From contig JAQFVV010000511.1 of NCBI GenBank assembly GCA_028023455.1, positions 362,315-426,314 on the forward strand: a stretch of 64,000 bases of DNA, given 5' to 3'. Position numbers and translations under genes: made by a program. Under the pieces are notes generated by a model. It was not told where the DNA came from. It was given only the letters and a program-made list of their open reading frames with translations, and ran no database searches. Shown in pieces: positions 11,338-23,130 of this stretch (position 1 is the first letter of the stretch; every line of letters starts with the position of its first letter). The stretch comes from Epiperipatus broadwayi (Eukaryota > Onychophora > Udeonychophora > Euonychophora > Peripatidae).

Positions 11338-12149
11338 CCCTGAAGGTTTATGATAATGGTGTATCTCTAGAAATATTACTCCAATCATCATGAGTAATAC
11401 ATTTTTTACTACAGCTACCATCCTACATGAAAACATTGACCAATTGCTCTATAGTATACACTTTTATTCTGATTAGTGAAGACAATCGGTCTTCCAAAAT
11501 GCTTTGTAAAGTAAAAATCTCATCTTAAAAATATACAATTATAATAAGTTTTATGGGGAAAAAAATTAATTCATTACTTTAAATTCAAAATATATAAAAG
11601 AAATGATTTAAAAAAATAAAGTTTAAGTTGAAATAAGAATTAATGAATAAACATTTTACTAACATATTATTTTTTTCAAAAAAACATGCAAACTTATGGA
11701 TAAATATGCTATTTGGAAACATTTCAATAGCTATAATTATAAAGGTAAAAAAAATTATAATTTTTTTTTTACTGATTTATCATTTTGTTTTTTATGTAGC
11801 TGCGAAATAGTATTTTTTAAATCATGATTTGCTGAATTAAAATAAATCATGAAGAAAAAATGAATCACAATGTGCATTTAAAAATTTAAAAAAAAACAAC
11901 GCAAAATTTTTTATCTACTTTATGTTTAATTATATAAAAAAATTATTTTTTTTACTTTGAACCTTAATAAAACTGATTTTTTTTGTGGTATTTTTTTTTT
12001 AATTATGAATTTTTTTTTTACACAAATGCAGTGAAATTAAATAAAATATAGGTAAAGAAATCATAATTCAAGATCCAAACATGCATGTGACTTAAAATAT
12101 TTATGTTGAACAGCTAAAATGTGTCATTACAGAATATGCATTAATGTTT
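11338..12149. other. AT-rich non-genic DNA
   Basis: No gene or repeat family is recognised. Very AT-rich, with many T8-T10 runs between about 11750 and 12015. Confidence 0.5.
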
Positions 12150-12340
12150 TATTAGGCTTGAGATTATCATATTATTCTTAGCCCTGATATAAACTTTAAA
12201 CTGTTGTAGTATCGCACTTTCTGTACCCACAATTTTTACACCTTCAGCTTCTGATAAATATGATAGTGATTACTAATTATTTATTAGATTAGAGATTATC
12301 ATATCATTCCTATTACTTGATATAAATTTTAAATCCAATT
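12150..12340 (-). mobile_element. Family T repeat fragment
   Basis: Minus-strand homology to the family T repeat at 15.34-15.6 kb. Shared blocks, read on minus, are ATTTAAAATTTATATC, then a GGAATGATATGATAATCTC block, then TCTAATCTAATAAATAATTAG. The hammerhead end of the family is absent. It is non-coding and moderately diverged. Confidence 0.5.
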
Positions 12341-12757
12341 AAACATATCTTATTTTAATTAAATATAAAAATATGGAAGGAACACTTAATCCAATTTTGT
12401 CTTTCTATTTCTACATATAATATCCTTTATAAAGTTTTATCCAGATTTGAACCCAATGTCCTGAATACATTCTTTAAACATGCTGCTTTTTCAACAATTT
12501 CTTAAATGCCTCTTCTTGATAAAAAATGATATTATTTTTTTATTGGTACTACTAATAAAAGAATTCATAACTTTGCAAAAAGGAAACCTAAATGAGACAG
12601 ATGTAGTTTTACATACGTTTTTCATATTATTACTCCATTATATTTTAATTTGATTTTTAAGATGTAAAATAATTAAATAAGGCATATTTTTGTTATGTAT
12701 TGATTTTAAATACAATATATCTTTTTAATATTTATTTTATAAAGCACAGATAGTTGA

Positions 12758-13212
12758 AATTAAATTGAAAGGCTGCAAATCTCTTGTGCTTATTATAATA
12801 CTTATCTGACAGCCAATCAGATGTTATGATGGTTGTCTGAATAGTGTTCAAACTGTAAACACAAGACAGAGAATTTTACAAAAAAAAGGTGGTCCATCCT
12901 CTTCTTTACTTGTCTTTCTATATATCTAAGCCAGTCTGAAGCATTTAGGTTTGAAAGCATGAAGCTTTAAATATCTTCACATTTAATTCACAGAGTCTAA
13001 AAGTGTGAAATCCTACAATTTACTACACAGTAGTTTTTAGATGTTATAAATTGTAATAACATAAGTAAAGAAGATGGTGGACCACCCTTTTTTTGTAAAA
13101 TTCTTTGTCTTTTGTTTACGGTTTGATCACTATTCAAACATCATAACATCTGATTGGCTCACAGATAAGTATTATAATAAGTGTGAGAGGTGTGCAGCCT
13201 TTCAATTTAATA
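12758..13212. mobile_element. Foldback MITE with ~150-bp arms
   Basis: The left arm, about 12760-12910, is the reverse complement of the right arm, about 13064-13211, with scattered mismatches. Landmarks are AATTGAAAGGCTGCA and CCAATCAGATGTTATGATG on the left, with their complements on the right. The junction is AAGGTGGTCCATC, mirrored as GATGGTGGACCACC. The spacer is about 150 bp and contains a CTGAAGCATTTAGG...GAAAGCATGAAG segment that recurs at about 61.84-61.87 kb. No transposase; probably a non-autonomous DNA transposon. Family not identified. Confidence 0.8.
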
Positions 13213-13345
13213 TATCTTTTTGCAATTTGATTTACAAGTACCAAACTACTGCCCTCTGATCTTTGGTACCATCCACTTGAGAGAAAACTTTATATCATTC
13301 CTAACTCAAATATAAACTTTAAATCTAGTTAAAAATTGTTATATC
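13213..13345 (-). mobile_element. Family T repeat fragment
   Basis: Minus strand: AGTGGATGGTACCAAAG, then GGTACTTGTAAATCAAATTG, corresponds to AGTGGATGGTGTCAAAG and GACACTTGTAAATCAAAATG in the copy at 26.76-27.0 kb. It abuts the right arm of the foldback MITE, so the MITE may have inserted into this repeat. Confidence 0.5.
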
Positions 13346-13864
13346 TGCTTTTTTTTAATTAAACATAAGCACTTGAAATATGTCGTCCAACTTTTTCTCC
13401 GTTTCCTTGTGTAATATCTTGTTTAGATTTATTTAAAACTTCCACTCCACCATATATTTTTGAAACGCGATCTATCTGGTATTATTGTTGTGGTTTTAGA
13501 AAGTTTGACATTTATAAATCCAAATATAATAATTTGATATTCATAAATATTTTAACAAAGTGTGAAGACATGTGACCTGAGCCAATAGAATCTAGATCAG
13601 CACAGAATGCATTTCGAGAATCATTTGTCTTTTCAGATTTCTTTATTAATATGCTTCAAAAATATATGGTGGAGGGAAGGTTTTAAGTATATATATATAA
13701 ATAATTTTGTTTTAAACTTCGTTAATAATATGTAATAAATTTTGCTTATGTATGTTCGTATGATTTACGAAGTATATATATAATTATTCTTTCTTTATTG
13801 TTTTTGGTTTTTCGTTCAATGTAATATATTTTCAATGCTGCATTCTCTAATCATGGCTGTTTTA

Positions 13865-14080
13865 CTTTATTCAGTATGTAATGTATGCGGGATTCGAACT
13901 CAGACTTTCACACGACTCCCATGCCATCTCATATTGCTGATCCACCTGAGCACACACTTGTTGAAAAGATAAATAATCACCAATACACGTATTTCGTGCT
14001 AAACCAGCACTCATCAGTTGGTCCAGATTACCATCTCCACACATATATACAATCAGTATACTATTTTGCCGTAGCTTTTA
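13865..14080 (-). mobile_element. Family S hammerhead SINE, copy S1
   Basis: Minus-strand SINE. In element orientation it reads: ACTGATTGTATATATGTGTG leader, hammerhead (14035-13968), a ~30-nt linker, a tRNA-like head with A-box-like AGCAATATGAGATGG and a perfect B box GAGTTCGAATCCC, then the end. A-to-B spacing is about 45 nt, as in tRNA genes. This copy has the best B box in the window. It lacks the long 5' region seen in the 35-kb copy. It is non-coding; the mobilising enzyme is unknown. Confidence 0.82.
13968..14035 (-). ncRNA. Type I hammerhead ribozyme, family S copy S1
   Basis: Minus strand: distal stem I GAUGGUAAUC pairs with GAUUAUUUAUC (one bulged U, two G-U pairs), with internal loop UGGA opposite U. 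Proximal stem I CCAA pairs with UUGG. Core CUGAUGA, stem II GUGCUG/UAGCAC (inner G-U wobble) with loop GUU, GAAA, tiny stem III A-U and U-G with loop ACGU, then the UA cleavage site. All core nucleotides are intact. The A-to-G change in the distal arm keeps pairing as G-U. Confidence 0.85.
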
Positions 14081-14249
14081 CTAATATGTAAATGAGCTGT
14101 TTTACATATTCCAGCGGTTCGATAAAGAAATATTAAATATATATATATAAGGCTACGAGTCTATTTTAATTTTTTTTTATTTTAAATACAAAATTATTAT
14201 TTTTAAAAAAATTATTTGAAAATATCTGGCGTCTTTTTTATGTGCTTAT

Positions 14250-14345
14250 TGATCCTCCCTTAAGAACCGGGTCACCCCTCTGATTTAAACTCGGGTCATG
14301 TGCATGGCAATTAAATGCATTACTTTTAAGTCACAAGATCTTTCG
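14250..14345 (-). repeat. Possible tRNA-like SINE head
   Basis: On the minus strand, GTTTAAATCAG resembles a B box. An upstream segment through TTGTGACTTAAAAGTAATGC could be a degraded A-box arm at tRNA-like spacing. Weak; no second copy was found by eye. Confidence 0.25.
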
Positions 14346-15338
14346 TATTGTGTCTTTATACATATTTCTCGTTTATAAATAATAAAAATTGTGATTGATA
14401 TAATTTATATAAAAAAGAAATATAAAATTGCATTTGCTAAATTTAGATGCAGCAAGAAAAGGAATAATAAAAAAAACTATGTCAACCTACTTTTGAATGG
14501 CTGATGTTTCAATTTAAGCAAACAACTAGAAGATAAATTTATAAAGACTGAAGGGAGAATTTACTTTTCATTCCAGTATTCTGAATATTTTTGTCATTGT
14601 ATAGCAATATTTTTTAATCCTAATGAAAACTGGTTTTGTTCCTAGACAGAGAAAAGAAATATTATATAAAAAAAAATACTTATTCATTTCTATTATAACA
14701 TATAATACTTTAATGAATACTCATGTGAAAGAAAGAAAGAAGAAATGTTTGAATGTTTCTCTTTTTTTTTTTTTGTAATCAGAAAAAATTTTAGTTAATA
14801 AAATTTATATATAAAAGTTTAAGCAATTTATTGAAAGACATATGTTATGATGACAATAACACGCTTAAAAGAGATTCATTTTTAGATCCATTTTTATTTG
14901 ATGAATGGAAGCACAACTAAAGTAAAATTTAAAAACTTTTCTATTGAATCATACTTTGGCGTCCAGAAGCTTGTGGCCACACAAGCATGTGACTCATATC
15001 TACATTAACCAAGATAGTTATACAAATTTGAAATGTGTGCAGATGAAATTTATTGCTTGTTCAATTCAATATATTTTTGGAAGAAAATATTTCTGAATAT
15101 AAACTATATTAAAAAGAAGCGCAAATCTCATCATATAAATATATAATCGAATAGTTTACAGTTTGGCAGTTTGTAAGAAGTTTGAGCATTGGAAAAAATG
15201 GAGTAGGACCACAATTTTTGTGTCTTGCGCTCCACAACTCACATTATACCACGACATTAAATCACGCAAGATCCAACACATGGGAAAAGAGAAATGACAT
15301 TGAATTACTTCATGTGTGTGTTTGTGTTTAAAAAGAAA
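14346..15338. other. AT-rich non-genic DNA
   Basis: No gene is recognised. A T-run lies at about 14762-14775. A roughly 60-residue open frame on minus near 15156-15341 has no recognisable domain and overlaps the start of a repeat. Confidence 0.45.
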
Positions 15339-15339
15339 C

Positions 15340-15602
15340 ATATTAATTTTTAACTAAGATTTAAAGTTTATATCTGGGCTAGAAATAATCTCTAGTTTAA
15401 TGAAAGATTGGTGATAAATTATATTTATCTAGAGTGGATTATGTCAAAAGTTGTGGTTGGAGAAAATTTGATACTTGTAAATCAAAATGTAACAATTTAC
15501 TCTTGATATATATATACTAAACATAGGTTGATCTGGGCCAACTGATGAGTGCTATTTCAGTATGAAATGCATCTTGGTGAGCATTTATCTTTTAAGATAT
15601 CT
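15340..15602 (+). mobile_element. Family T repeat with 3' hammerhead
   Basis: Plus-strand repeat. Blocks in order are GATTTAAAGTTTATATCTGG, AATCTCTAGTTTAATGAAAG, CTAGAGTGGATTATGTCAAA, ATACTTGTAAATCAAAATGT, then a hammerhead and GAGCATTTATC. The same order occurs on minus at 26.76-27.0 kb, with fragments at 12.2 and 13.3 kb. No tRNA-like boxes were recognised in this family. The ribozyme resembles that of family S, so the two may share this module. Confidence 0.65.
15530..15590 (+). ncRNA. Type I hammerhead ribozyme, family T
   Basis: Plus strand: CCAA (15538-15541), CUGAUGA (15542-15548), stem II GUGCU/AGUAU with two G-U wobbles, GAAA (15564-15567), UGCA stem III, U and cleavage C, then UUGG (15574-15577) closing stem I. 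All core nucleotides are intact and the cleavage nucleotide is C. Stem II substitutions relative to family S (two C-to-U) still pair as G-U. Confidence 0.75.
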
Positions 15603-18600
15603 TTATTCGTATATTTTAAAAAGAATGTTTGATGGTATGGAAGCTATTAAGTACATCTATAAAAAAAATTATACATTGGTATAGTCTATTAAGAATTTCA
15701 CCACAAAACGAAATTCTCCTGCTTTCTATTGTTGTGTTTTTAGCATTAATAAATATTTCAGTGATTTTTTTTTATATTTATTCAAGCACCATCTCATTTT
15801 GTTCCATTACTTTAATCTTAAATAAAGATTGCTAATGCACATGTTAATCTTTTATATATTCTAACCTACTAAGAATAGCCTCTAATGTTATTTCTGTAAT
15901 TATTTATTAGTTTAGTTTGCACTAATTTTTCAGGTTGTTGTGAAGTCAAACCCAAATATAAAACAACATATCCATTAATTTGCCAATATGATCTAAAATA
16001 CTTTTCATATAATACAATTGTACATTCAATTCTCTTAAGCCATGCCACGATTGTAATAACAACAATAATTGATCACTTATTAATTTAAAGAATAATTATA
16101 ATAATATTAATCTCAGGGTTCTTTGTTTCATGTAAGGAAATGCTTGGCGGTATTGTGTTGTCGCATATGACTGGCATTCTGGTCGGCTACAGGAAACATT
16201 TATTTTACTTAAATTCAATGTGTCTTCATCTCTCATATCCACTGCTATATTATTTTAAAGAGATGATAATTCTATTCAATAATGACGTATAATTTTGAAT
16301 AACACAGCCTTTTTTTTTTTTTTTTCAGAATCTCAGTCACAATAATAAAAAGACAAGGGTGCTTTTTGTGTCCTTCCATCATCCATGACAACACAATAAT
16401 ATAACTAAGATTTATTACTTAGACAATTTAACTAAATGGGAATGGAATAATGTGCAACCAAAGTTAATGGTTTGGGAATAAATTTAGTCTTAAGTTTTCA
16501 ACTCCATAAATAATTATCATTAAACTAAAATATAATGACATATTCCGATCTGCTTAACTTTATTTATCTGGTATATTAAGTTTTTAAGAATTTGGAATGA
16601 TTTCGGACTCAAGAAAAGGTTTTGCAAATATTGTGCAAACACTTATATTTAGCATATAAAAACAAAAAAAATGAATCTACAACAAATTTTAACAAGACTA
16701 TAATTTATTATTATCACAAAAAAAAATATATGAACATTTATTCAATAATCCCATAGTAATACAAAAAATATAAAATATAACTGACATTAATCTGTATACT
16801 CTTTTGGTTATGGACTAGAGGTTACTACTTCTCCTGTAATCAATCATATGGATTGATTAACTAAAAGTACATTTCATTACCAATACATTGTTTATTAAAT
16901 TTTGGTAACATTGTAGAAGCTTTTATTCAAAATTATTGACTAACTATTTTTGTTTCTTTTTTTTTCTTTAAAAATGATTAATCCAATCATATGCAATACG
17001 CAAAATATTAAATTTATTTCTAATACATTTACTTTATTTATGGTCTTTAATGGGATAACCTATTCTAATTATAGGCCAGTTATCAGAAGTCACATTTACC
17101 TTCTTACGTTTAACTTAATGCTAACTTAAGTTATGATACAAATTTTATTCATACGTATAATTTTAAATATGAGTATTATTTAATTACTAACCAGAATTAA
17201 ATATTGCATTTGAATATTCCTTCAGTAAATAAGCGTTTTAAACTACGCAATTTTAACTACTTTCTCCATTGATTTACTTGTCAAATACTAGCAATATTTA
17301 GCAGCACAATACAGATATTGATCTTAGTTACTAACGCACTATTTATACTAAAGTGGATCTTGAGGAACTAACACCTCCAATATAACCTTTATCTTGCCTG
17401 AACTTTCAAAATTAAGCACAATAATCAACACCTTCCATGGTGGAGCTATCTTTATTTTCACATGAGGAATATGGAATAACCACGAAGGTCTGTAGAGTAA
17501 TCTACTACATTAAAATATTTTGGTGGTTTCTTGCCTCTTACTTGGGCATACAACGAACACACACCAAATACAATCCTCTCCTGGGATTTAAATAAATGAA
17601 GCATACTAAATGCTAGATAAATTCTTGATCGTCCTATCTATGAGAATCGATCACTTGGGCTATAAACATACCCGAACATTATATTTAAAATCTTCCTCTC
17701 ATGGAAAACAAAGCTTTTGGGGAGATCATTTTTCATCCCACAAAATAAATACATTATAATTATTACCTATGCGAATATTAAGCATATACCAATGCTATAT
17801 CTGGGCAGGATAAGTAAATACACTGATTATAATAAACTTATGTTACCTGTTACCGTGTAACATCTGAAATCAATGGACATCATAAAATAAAAGTATAATA
17901 ATTTTAATTTTAATAAAGGAACATTCAAAATAGTTGGTAGCATACTATCTTAAACTAAATAAAGTGGATGTGTTATTTAAGAATAATTAGGAATAAATTC
18001 CTCAATTAATATAGTATAAATTCGTTTCAAAACTTTAACAAGAAATATTTTGTTATAGCATTTTTTTTTTTTAGTTACTTCTGATAATTTTCGATATTTA
18101 TTTTACCCCTTAAATATCTAAATATTTTTCTTTTACGTATCTAACATACAAAAATTTCTACCTACAATTGTATGTAATAATTAAAACATATTTTATAGAT
18201 TTTTTTTCTTTCGTGTTAAATATCAACTTAACCTATAATAATTATATTAAAACATAGATCTGTCATTACAAGGCTATTAAATATCACTTGACCATACAGA
18301 CTTTAACCTATGTGATATAACAAAAAAAAAAAAATACATATAATTTATAACTTAGTTTTAAACAATCATTAATTAACAAATGCATACTCTCTCATTAGAA
18401 AATGTTTTTCTGTGGAGCAATTGAAGAGCTTTATCCAGTCGTATTTCACGAAGCAAGTTTAAAAACAATAAACGCATGGTATTATTTCCTTTAAATAAAA
18501 GTTTTCTCTTATTTTGTGCGTTTAATAAATTAGGTAAAGAAAAATATAGCAGAATTGAAGATTAATTCTTACTTGAATTAAACTGCTACAATTTTGGGAT

Positions 18601-20150
18601 CCATAGAAAATAAAATATACATATTATAACATAACGAACAGTTGACGATAGACGATAAACATACACAATTCTTTTCTTTTTTATTATTGACGATATGTAC
18701 AATTCATATTAGCTAGCTTACTTATGGACGAAAATGCGCAATTTTTCCGAGAGATTATTCTGATAATAACTGCAGCTGATTTACATGTATAGAAAGTTTT
18801 AATAGATCCAACTGATGTGTAATATATCATTTATTTTTATCATTAAGTCACTAAGATATTTGATTTTGTTCATACTTTAGGAATTATAAATTTTTTTAAT
18901 GGTAACTTCTCCGTAAGAATGCCCCTATATAACTCTTCCTATATTTACTCTGAGAAAGTTTATATTTTTTTTTCCAAAAAATATACATGTGCATAATTTA
19001 ATCTTATTTATCATTATTATTATTTCCAGGCAATTCTTGGTGAATAAAATATATTTTAACGTATGTAACTACATTACTTGTAAAGGCAGACAATATTGAG
19101 AAAGAGCGCGAAAATGTTTCTAGTTGATTTTCCTTGGTTTTAAAATATTTCTTTCAATTATTATTTTTTTTTTTTCTATACCAAGAAAATATCAATAAAT
19201 GACATAAAGTTAATAAATAATTAATTTTTTCTTGGAAATCGCTTCTTTTCCTTAATTTAGATATGATATAATTTTTCGTGATTCCCTTAGTTAGTTCTGT
19301 CATTTTTTAACTTTAGCGTGAGACAATAAAATTTTAAGTATAAAAGGTTTTTAAATAGGTAGATGGCACAGGAAATCAGGACGTCTTATCAAAAAATTTT
19401 AGCCACACATTATATTATTAAAATTTTACTTTGATTACATTTATTTCTGCAAAATAAAATGAAAAAATTGAGTTACCAAATTTCAGCACTGTTCCTTCCT
19501 TGAAAACTAAAAGCAGACTATATATTTTTTTTTTTTTCAAAAAAAAATGATCTTGACTTTAGCGACCTCTTACAGAAAAATAATCATTTGATTATAACAT
19601 AAACAAAAGAAAGGAAAAACTTATTACAATTATATAGTTTTCAGTATTATCTAAATAGATTACAAAGTGATTTGACAATATAAAAAAAATAATAATACAT
19701 TAAATTAACAATCAGTGATGTATAATTCTTTAAACATTATTTTTTTTTTTTTTACAAAAAGAAATTACCAGAAGTTATTGTGCTTTATGATAAGACATTC
19801 ATCCACTCTTCCCTCTACCCATCCAAAATCAATTACTGTTTATGATATTTGTTTTTATACTATATTAATTTGCTTTAATTATTAATATCTTAATTAAATT
19901 ATTCATGTTCTTTTTTTAAAAATGATATTGCATTACTAAATCTATTAGTTATTCACCCAAAACATGCCAAAGTGAGTGAATAGCATACTTTATTAATCAA
20001 TTATTACTATGGTTATTTTATCTTTTTATTTCTTTAAATAATAGCATTGTTTTCCTGCAGAAATAATGCCAAGTAAACCAAGTGTCAATAACACTAGGTT
20101 ACAATATATATATATATAAAACAAAATAAATGTCCGCTAATATCAATAAT
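15603..20150. other. Long non-genic stretch, one unexplained frame
   Basis: No gene or repeat family could be recognised in about 4.5 kb. Homopolymer T-runs occur at about 16311-16325, 18061-18073 and 19740-19753. The part from about 17330 to 17830 is less AT-rich. On minus, from 17738 to 17463, it reads about 90 codons with one stop, including SFVFHERKILN and VFGVCSLYAQVRGKKPPKYF. I cannot assign it. It may be a decayed coding fragment or chance. Confidence 0.4.
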
Positions 20151-20153
20151 ACA

Positions 20154-20454
20154 ATAACAAAACTTAAATATATTCCAAACAACGGTAAACAATTTATAAT
20201 ACAATATAAATAAAAACTCAATAAAAACGCATAAAGAAATATTTTCGATTATATTCATAATCATTTTCAACTCAACTTTCAAAATGGAATCATCTATTAC
20301 CATTCCATTATTATTATGATTCCATTTTGAAAGTTGAGTTGAAAATGATTATGAATATAATCGAAAATATTTCTTTATGAGTTTTTATTGAGTTTTTATT
20401 TATATTGTATTATAAATTGTTTACTGTTGTTTGGAATATATTTAAGTTTGTTAT
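20154..20454. repeat. Near-perfect palindrome, 140-bp arms
   Basis: The left arm 20154-20293 (ATAACAAAACTTAAATA... to AATGGAATCAT) is nearly the exact complement of the right arm 20316-20454 (ATGATTCCATTTTGAAAG... to TTTAAGTTTGTTAT). The spacer is 22 bp. It is flanked on both sides by (AT)n. Likely a foldback element or hairpin-derived insertion. Arm identity is high, so it is recent or maintained. Confidence 0.85.
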
Positions 20455-20648
20455 ATATATATTATATAAATAGTTTTTGGCATGAGTTATAGAAAATGTG
20501 GAAAATATTAGCATACATTTAAAATTGAATAATAATTCAATTTATTTATTTTAAAAAGAAGGAAGAAATATATTTTTTCATTCATTAGTAGCTAACTAAC
20601 TTTACTTTTTATTATATTAATCAAAATTGAATAGGAATTGTGTGCATA

Positions 20649-20780
20649 TATATAATATAGGAGCGTACCAATAGTTCAAACAAGCTCTTATTTAATAAGT
20701 GTGGTAAGAAAAAATATTTAAAATCTCTATCTAGAATAAGAGCTTGTTTGAGCTATTAGTATGCTCCCTATATTATATAT
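20649..20780. mobile_element. Small MITE with ~45-bp terminal inverted repeats
   Basis: 20649-20694 (ATATAATATAGGAGCGTACC... to CAAGCTCTTATT) mirrors 20733-20780 (AATAAGAGCTTGTTTGAGC... to CCCTATATTATATAT) with a few mismatches around a ~40-bp centre. TA dinucleotides at both ends fit a Tc1/mariner-type target, but the ends lie in AT-rich sequence and are not certain. Confidence 0.75.
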
Positions 20781-20784
20781 TTGT

Positions 20785-21768
20785 AAATACAAGTTTTTTT
20801 AAAAGCAATGTCACATTATATATGATTTGCTTTATTAATTATATATATATATATATATCTTTCCCTCATTTCTTGATAGCAGAAATAACATTATTAATTA
20901 TAAAATTGTTAATTATAAGACATTCATTTTAAAAAAATACTTTTAGTAGTATAATGCTTCAAATAATATATGCTTTATGAAGATGTTTTAGCATAGAAAT
21001 TTTCTGAATATACAATCACTAAAAGAAACTATCTTTTAATGTGCCACAGCAAGAAAGGTTTATTATTATTTCAATGTAATCTTAAATCAATTTATGCAAA
21101 ATCTTAGAGAACACTTTAATTATATAAGTCAAAAAATGGTTGTAGTTAAGTTCTTTCCTATATTTTATTTCTTATCTTAGCATTGGTTATAATAATCAGT
21201 TCGTTTTCATTGCATCATTTTTATACTGAACCAAGTGCTATTTTAATGTGTTACTTGATAGTACTAAATACTGATGTGTGCTATTCACATACTGTATAAC
21301 AATAACTAAAGTTAAATAAAAATAGGGGTAACAGTTATACCTTGATTTTAATAAACATGAACAAAAATAAAATGTTTTCAAGTCAGCTTTATTCTAACAG
21401 TTTTAAAAAAAACTTTAAAGTAAATGGCGTTATACTATTTATATATTTTTTTAATTAAAACAACTTTTAAAAAATGTTATTAGATAAATAGATGAATTGC
21501 GAATTAAATTATCATAAACATTGCATTAGTTAAGATAACTTTCACAATTTTTACTTCAAAAAATGCCTGCTTTGCTACACAAAAACTTTTCAGAAAATAA
21601 AATACATTTAAAAAAATAATTTACATAAATGCACTCAAAAGTAAAAAATAAATTTACTTTAGCTTTCACAAATAAAAATGTGTAGTGCTCATGTTTAGAA
21701 ACCTTCTTAGTTATACTCTACAGAAATAGAAATTTAGATTCTAGACAATTTTAACAAGCCATATATGA
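20785..21768. other. AT-rich non-genic DNA
   Basis: No gene seen. An (AT)n run at about 20840-20858 lies in otherwise unremarkable AT-rich sequence. Confidence 0.5.
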
Positions 21769-21769
21769 A

Positions 21770-22380
21770 TTAAACTATTAAACACCACATGATTACCATT
21801 CTTTATAGTTACACAAGTTGTTTTTCACAGAGGCAAAACTCTTCATACAGTAACATCACTCAGTGCAAGCCAGAGTAATCATTGTACAAGTGGCGCTACT
21901 GTACAAAGAGTTTTGCCTCTATGAAAACAGCTTGTGTAAACATAAAGAATGGTGATCATGTGATGTCTGATGGTTTAATACCAATCCTTCCCAATAAGAT
22001 TATGGTGACTGTAGTTATTAAAGAACCAAAGACAACAAAAAGTATGATTGCTGAACTGAGTTCAGATCTATACAACTATGCAAGCTAATGAGATTAACTT
22101 GAAAACATTATTGTGTTTTCATTTTGGACTCAAAGTTTTATAGTTAGCTAATAAGGTAAAACTGATAGCTGGAGGGTTGCATTAGATCCTAAGATCTAGG
22201 TGCAGTGCTCTCAGATCCAAGACTTCTCACTGGTGAAAGCCACAAGCTCTAGTAGAAACTAGTCTGGGGGTATTGGATGAGTAGGCACTAAATAGAGATT
22301 TTATACACAAACCTTCCTGCATTCATTGATTGTTCTGGTTTGCACTGAGTGGCACTACTGTATGGAGAGTTTTGCCATAA
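21770..22380. mobile_element. Family P foldback element P4
   Basis: A short left arm (21776-21885) is inverted relative to a nearly full plus-sense unit (21890-22377). Outer landmarks are AGGCAAAACTCTTCATACAG at about 21831 and its counterpart GGCACTACTGTATGGAGAGT at about 22350. The central fold is near 21888. The full unit includes the family blocks GGTTTAATACCAATCCT, GAGGGTTGCATTAGATCCTA and the hammerhead. Short open frames inside are not genes. Confidence 0.82.
22215..22278 (+). ncRNA. Hammerhead relic, family P copy P4
   Basis: AUCCAA and UUGGAU pair perfectly. UUCUCA pairs with UGGGGG using G-U wobbles, so stem I pairing is kept despite substitutions on both strands. The core is CUGGUGA (A6G) and stem-loop II has a short insertion (GCTCTAGTA), so this copy is probably inactive. 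GAAA, CUAG and UC are intact. Confidence 0.6.
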
Positions 22381-22384
22381 ATGA

Positions 22385-22958
22385 ATTGTGATAATTTGCA
22401 CATCAGATTCCAAAGAATCAATTAAATAAACTTGCAATTAATACCCTCACTTTTGTACCAAAGTCAATTTACTTATTAGATAAAAAAAAATTCTTTATGT
22501 CATTTTTTTATCTGACAAATAGATTAGCACTGATGCAAGAAAATGGACTTTAATTCAAGTTTATTTAAATAATTCATTAGGAATCTAAATTGTGAATTAT
22601 TACCATAATATTTTGAACTTAGTTGTTTTGTTACTAAGTCTACAGAATTTTTTTTTTCAATTATGTGGCAGCAAAACAATGAGGAATATTATGTTTAAAA
22701 TATTAAATTGTTATATTTTCTTGATAAGAAGCCCCATAAAAAGTGTTAGAAAGTAGAACTAAGACTGTTTCTAAACACGAGTGCCCACACTTTTATTTGT
22801 GAAAGTTGCATAAAGTTTATTTTTTACTTTTTAGTGCATTCATATAAATAAAAGCATTTCTTTAATAAATGTAGTCTCTATTTTTTAATTTATATATATG
22901 TAAAACACTGAATTATCAAAATCAGTTATAATGGATCATTCCATTTTAAATAAAGTGG
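22385..22958. other. AT-rich non-genic DNA
   Basis: No gene or clear repeat seen. Confidence 0.5.
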
Positions 22959-22961
22959 CTA

Positions 22962-23130
22962 ACAGGTCTCTTTGGATATAATTGATGAGAGATTCTTGAC
23001 TTCATTTAAGGAGAAGCCACAGTATGTCACATCACAAATGTTAGGTAAAGTGGTTAACAGGTTTCTCTGAGAGATTTTTGACTCTGTTTAAGGAGAAGTC
23101 ACAGTGCATCACATCACATCAAAATAAATG
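22962..23130 (+). mobile_element. Two tandem LINE 3'-tail copies
   Basis: Two head-to-tail copies (about 22968-23039 and 23046-23128) of the sequence that lies downstream of the LINE frames at 49.2 and 60.0 kb. Blocks are AAAGTGGCTAACAGGT, GAGAGATTCTTGACTTC, TTTAAGGAGAAGCCACAG and a CACATCACATC end. No coding region precedes them. They are either severely 5'-truncated LINE copies or a SINE that uses this LINE's 3' end. Confidence 0.7.

Noticed and set aside
17330-17830. Possible nuclear copy of mitochondrial DNA.
   Set aside because: None of the conserved mitochondrial rRNA or cytochrome motifs I looked for is present.
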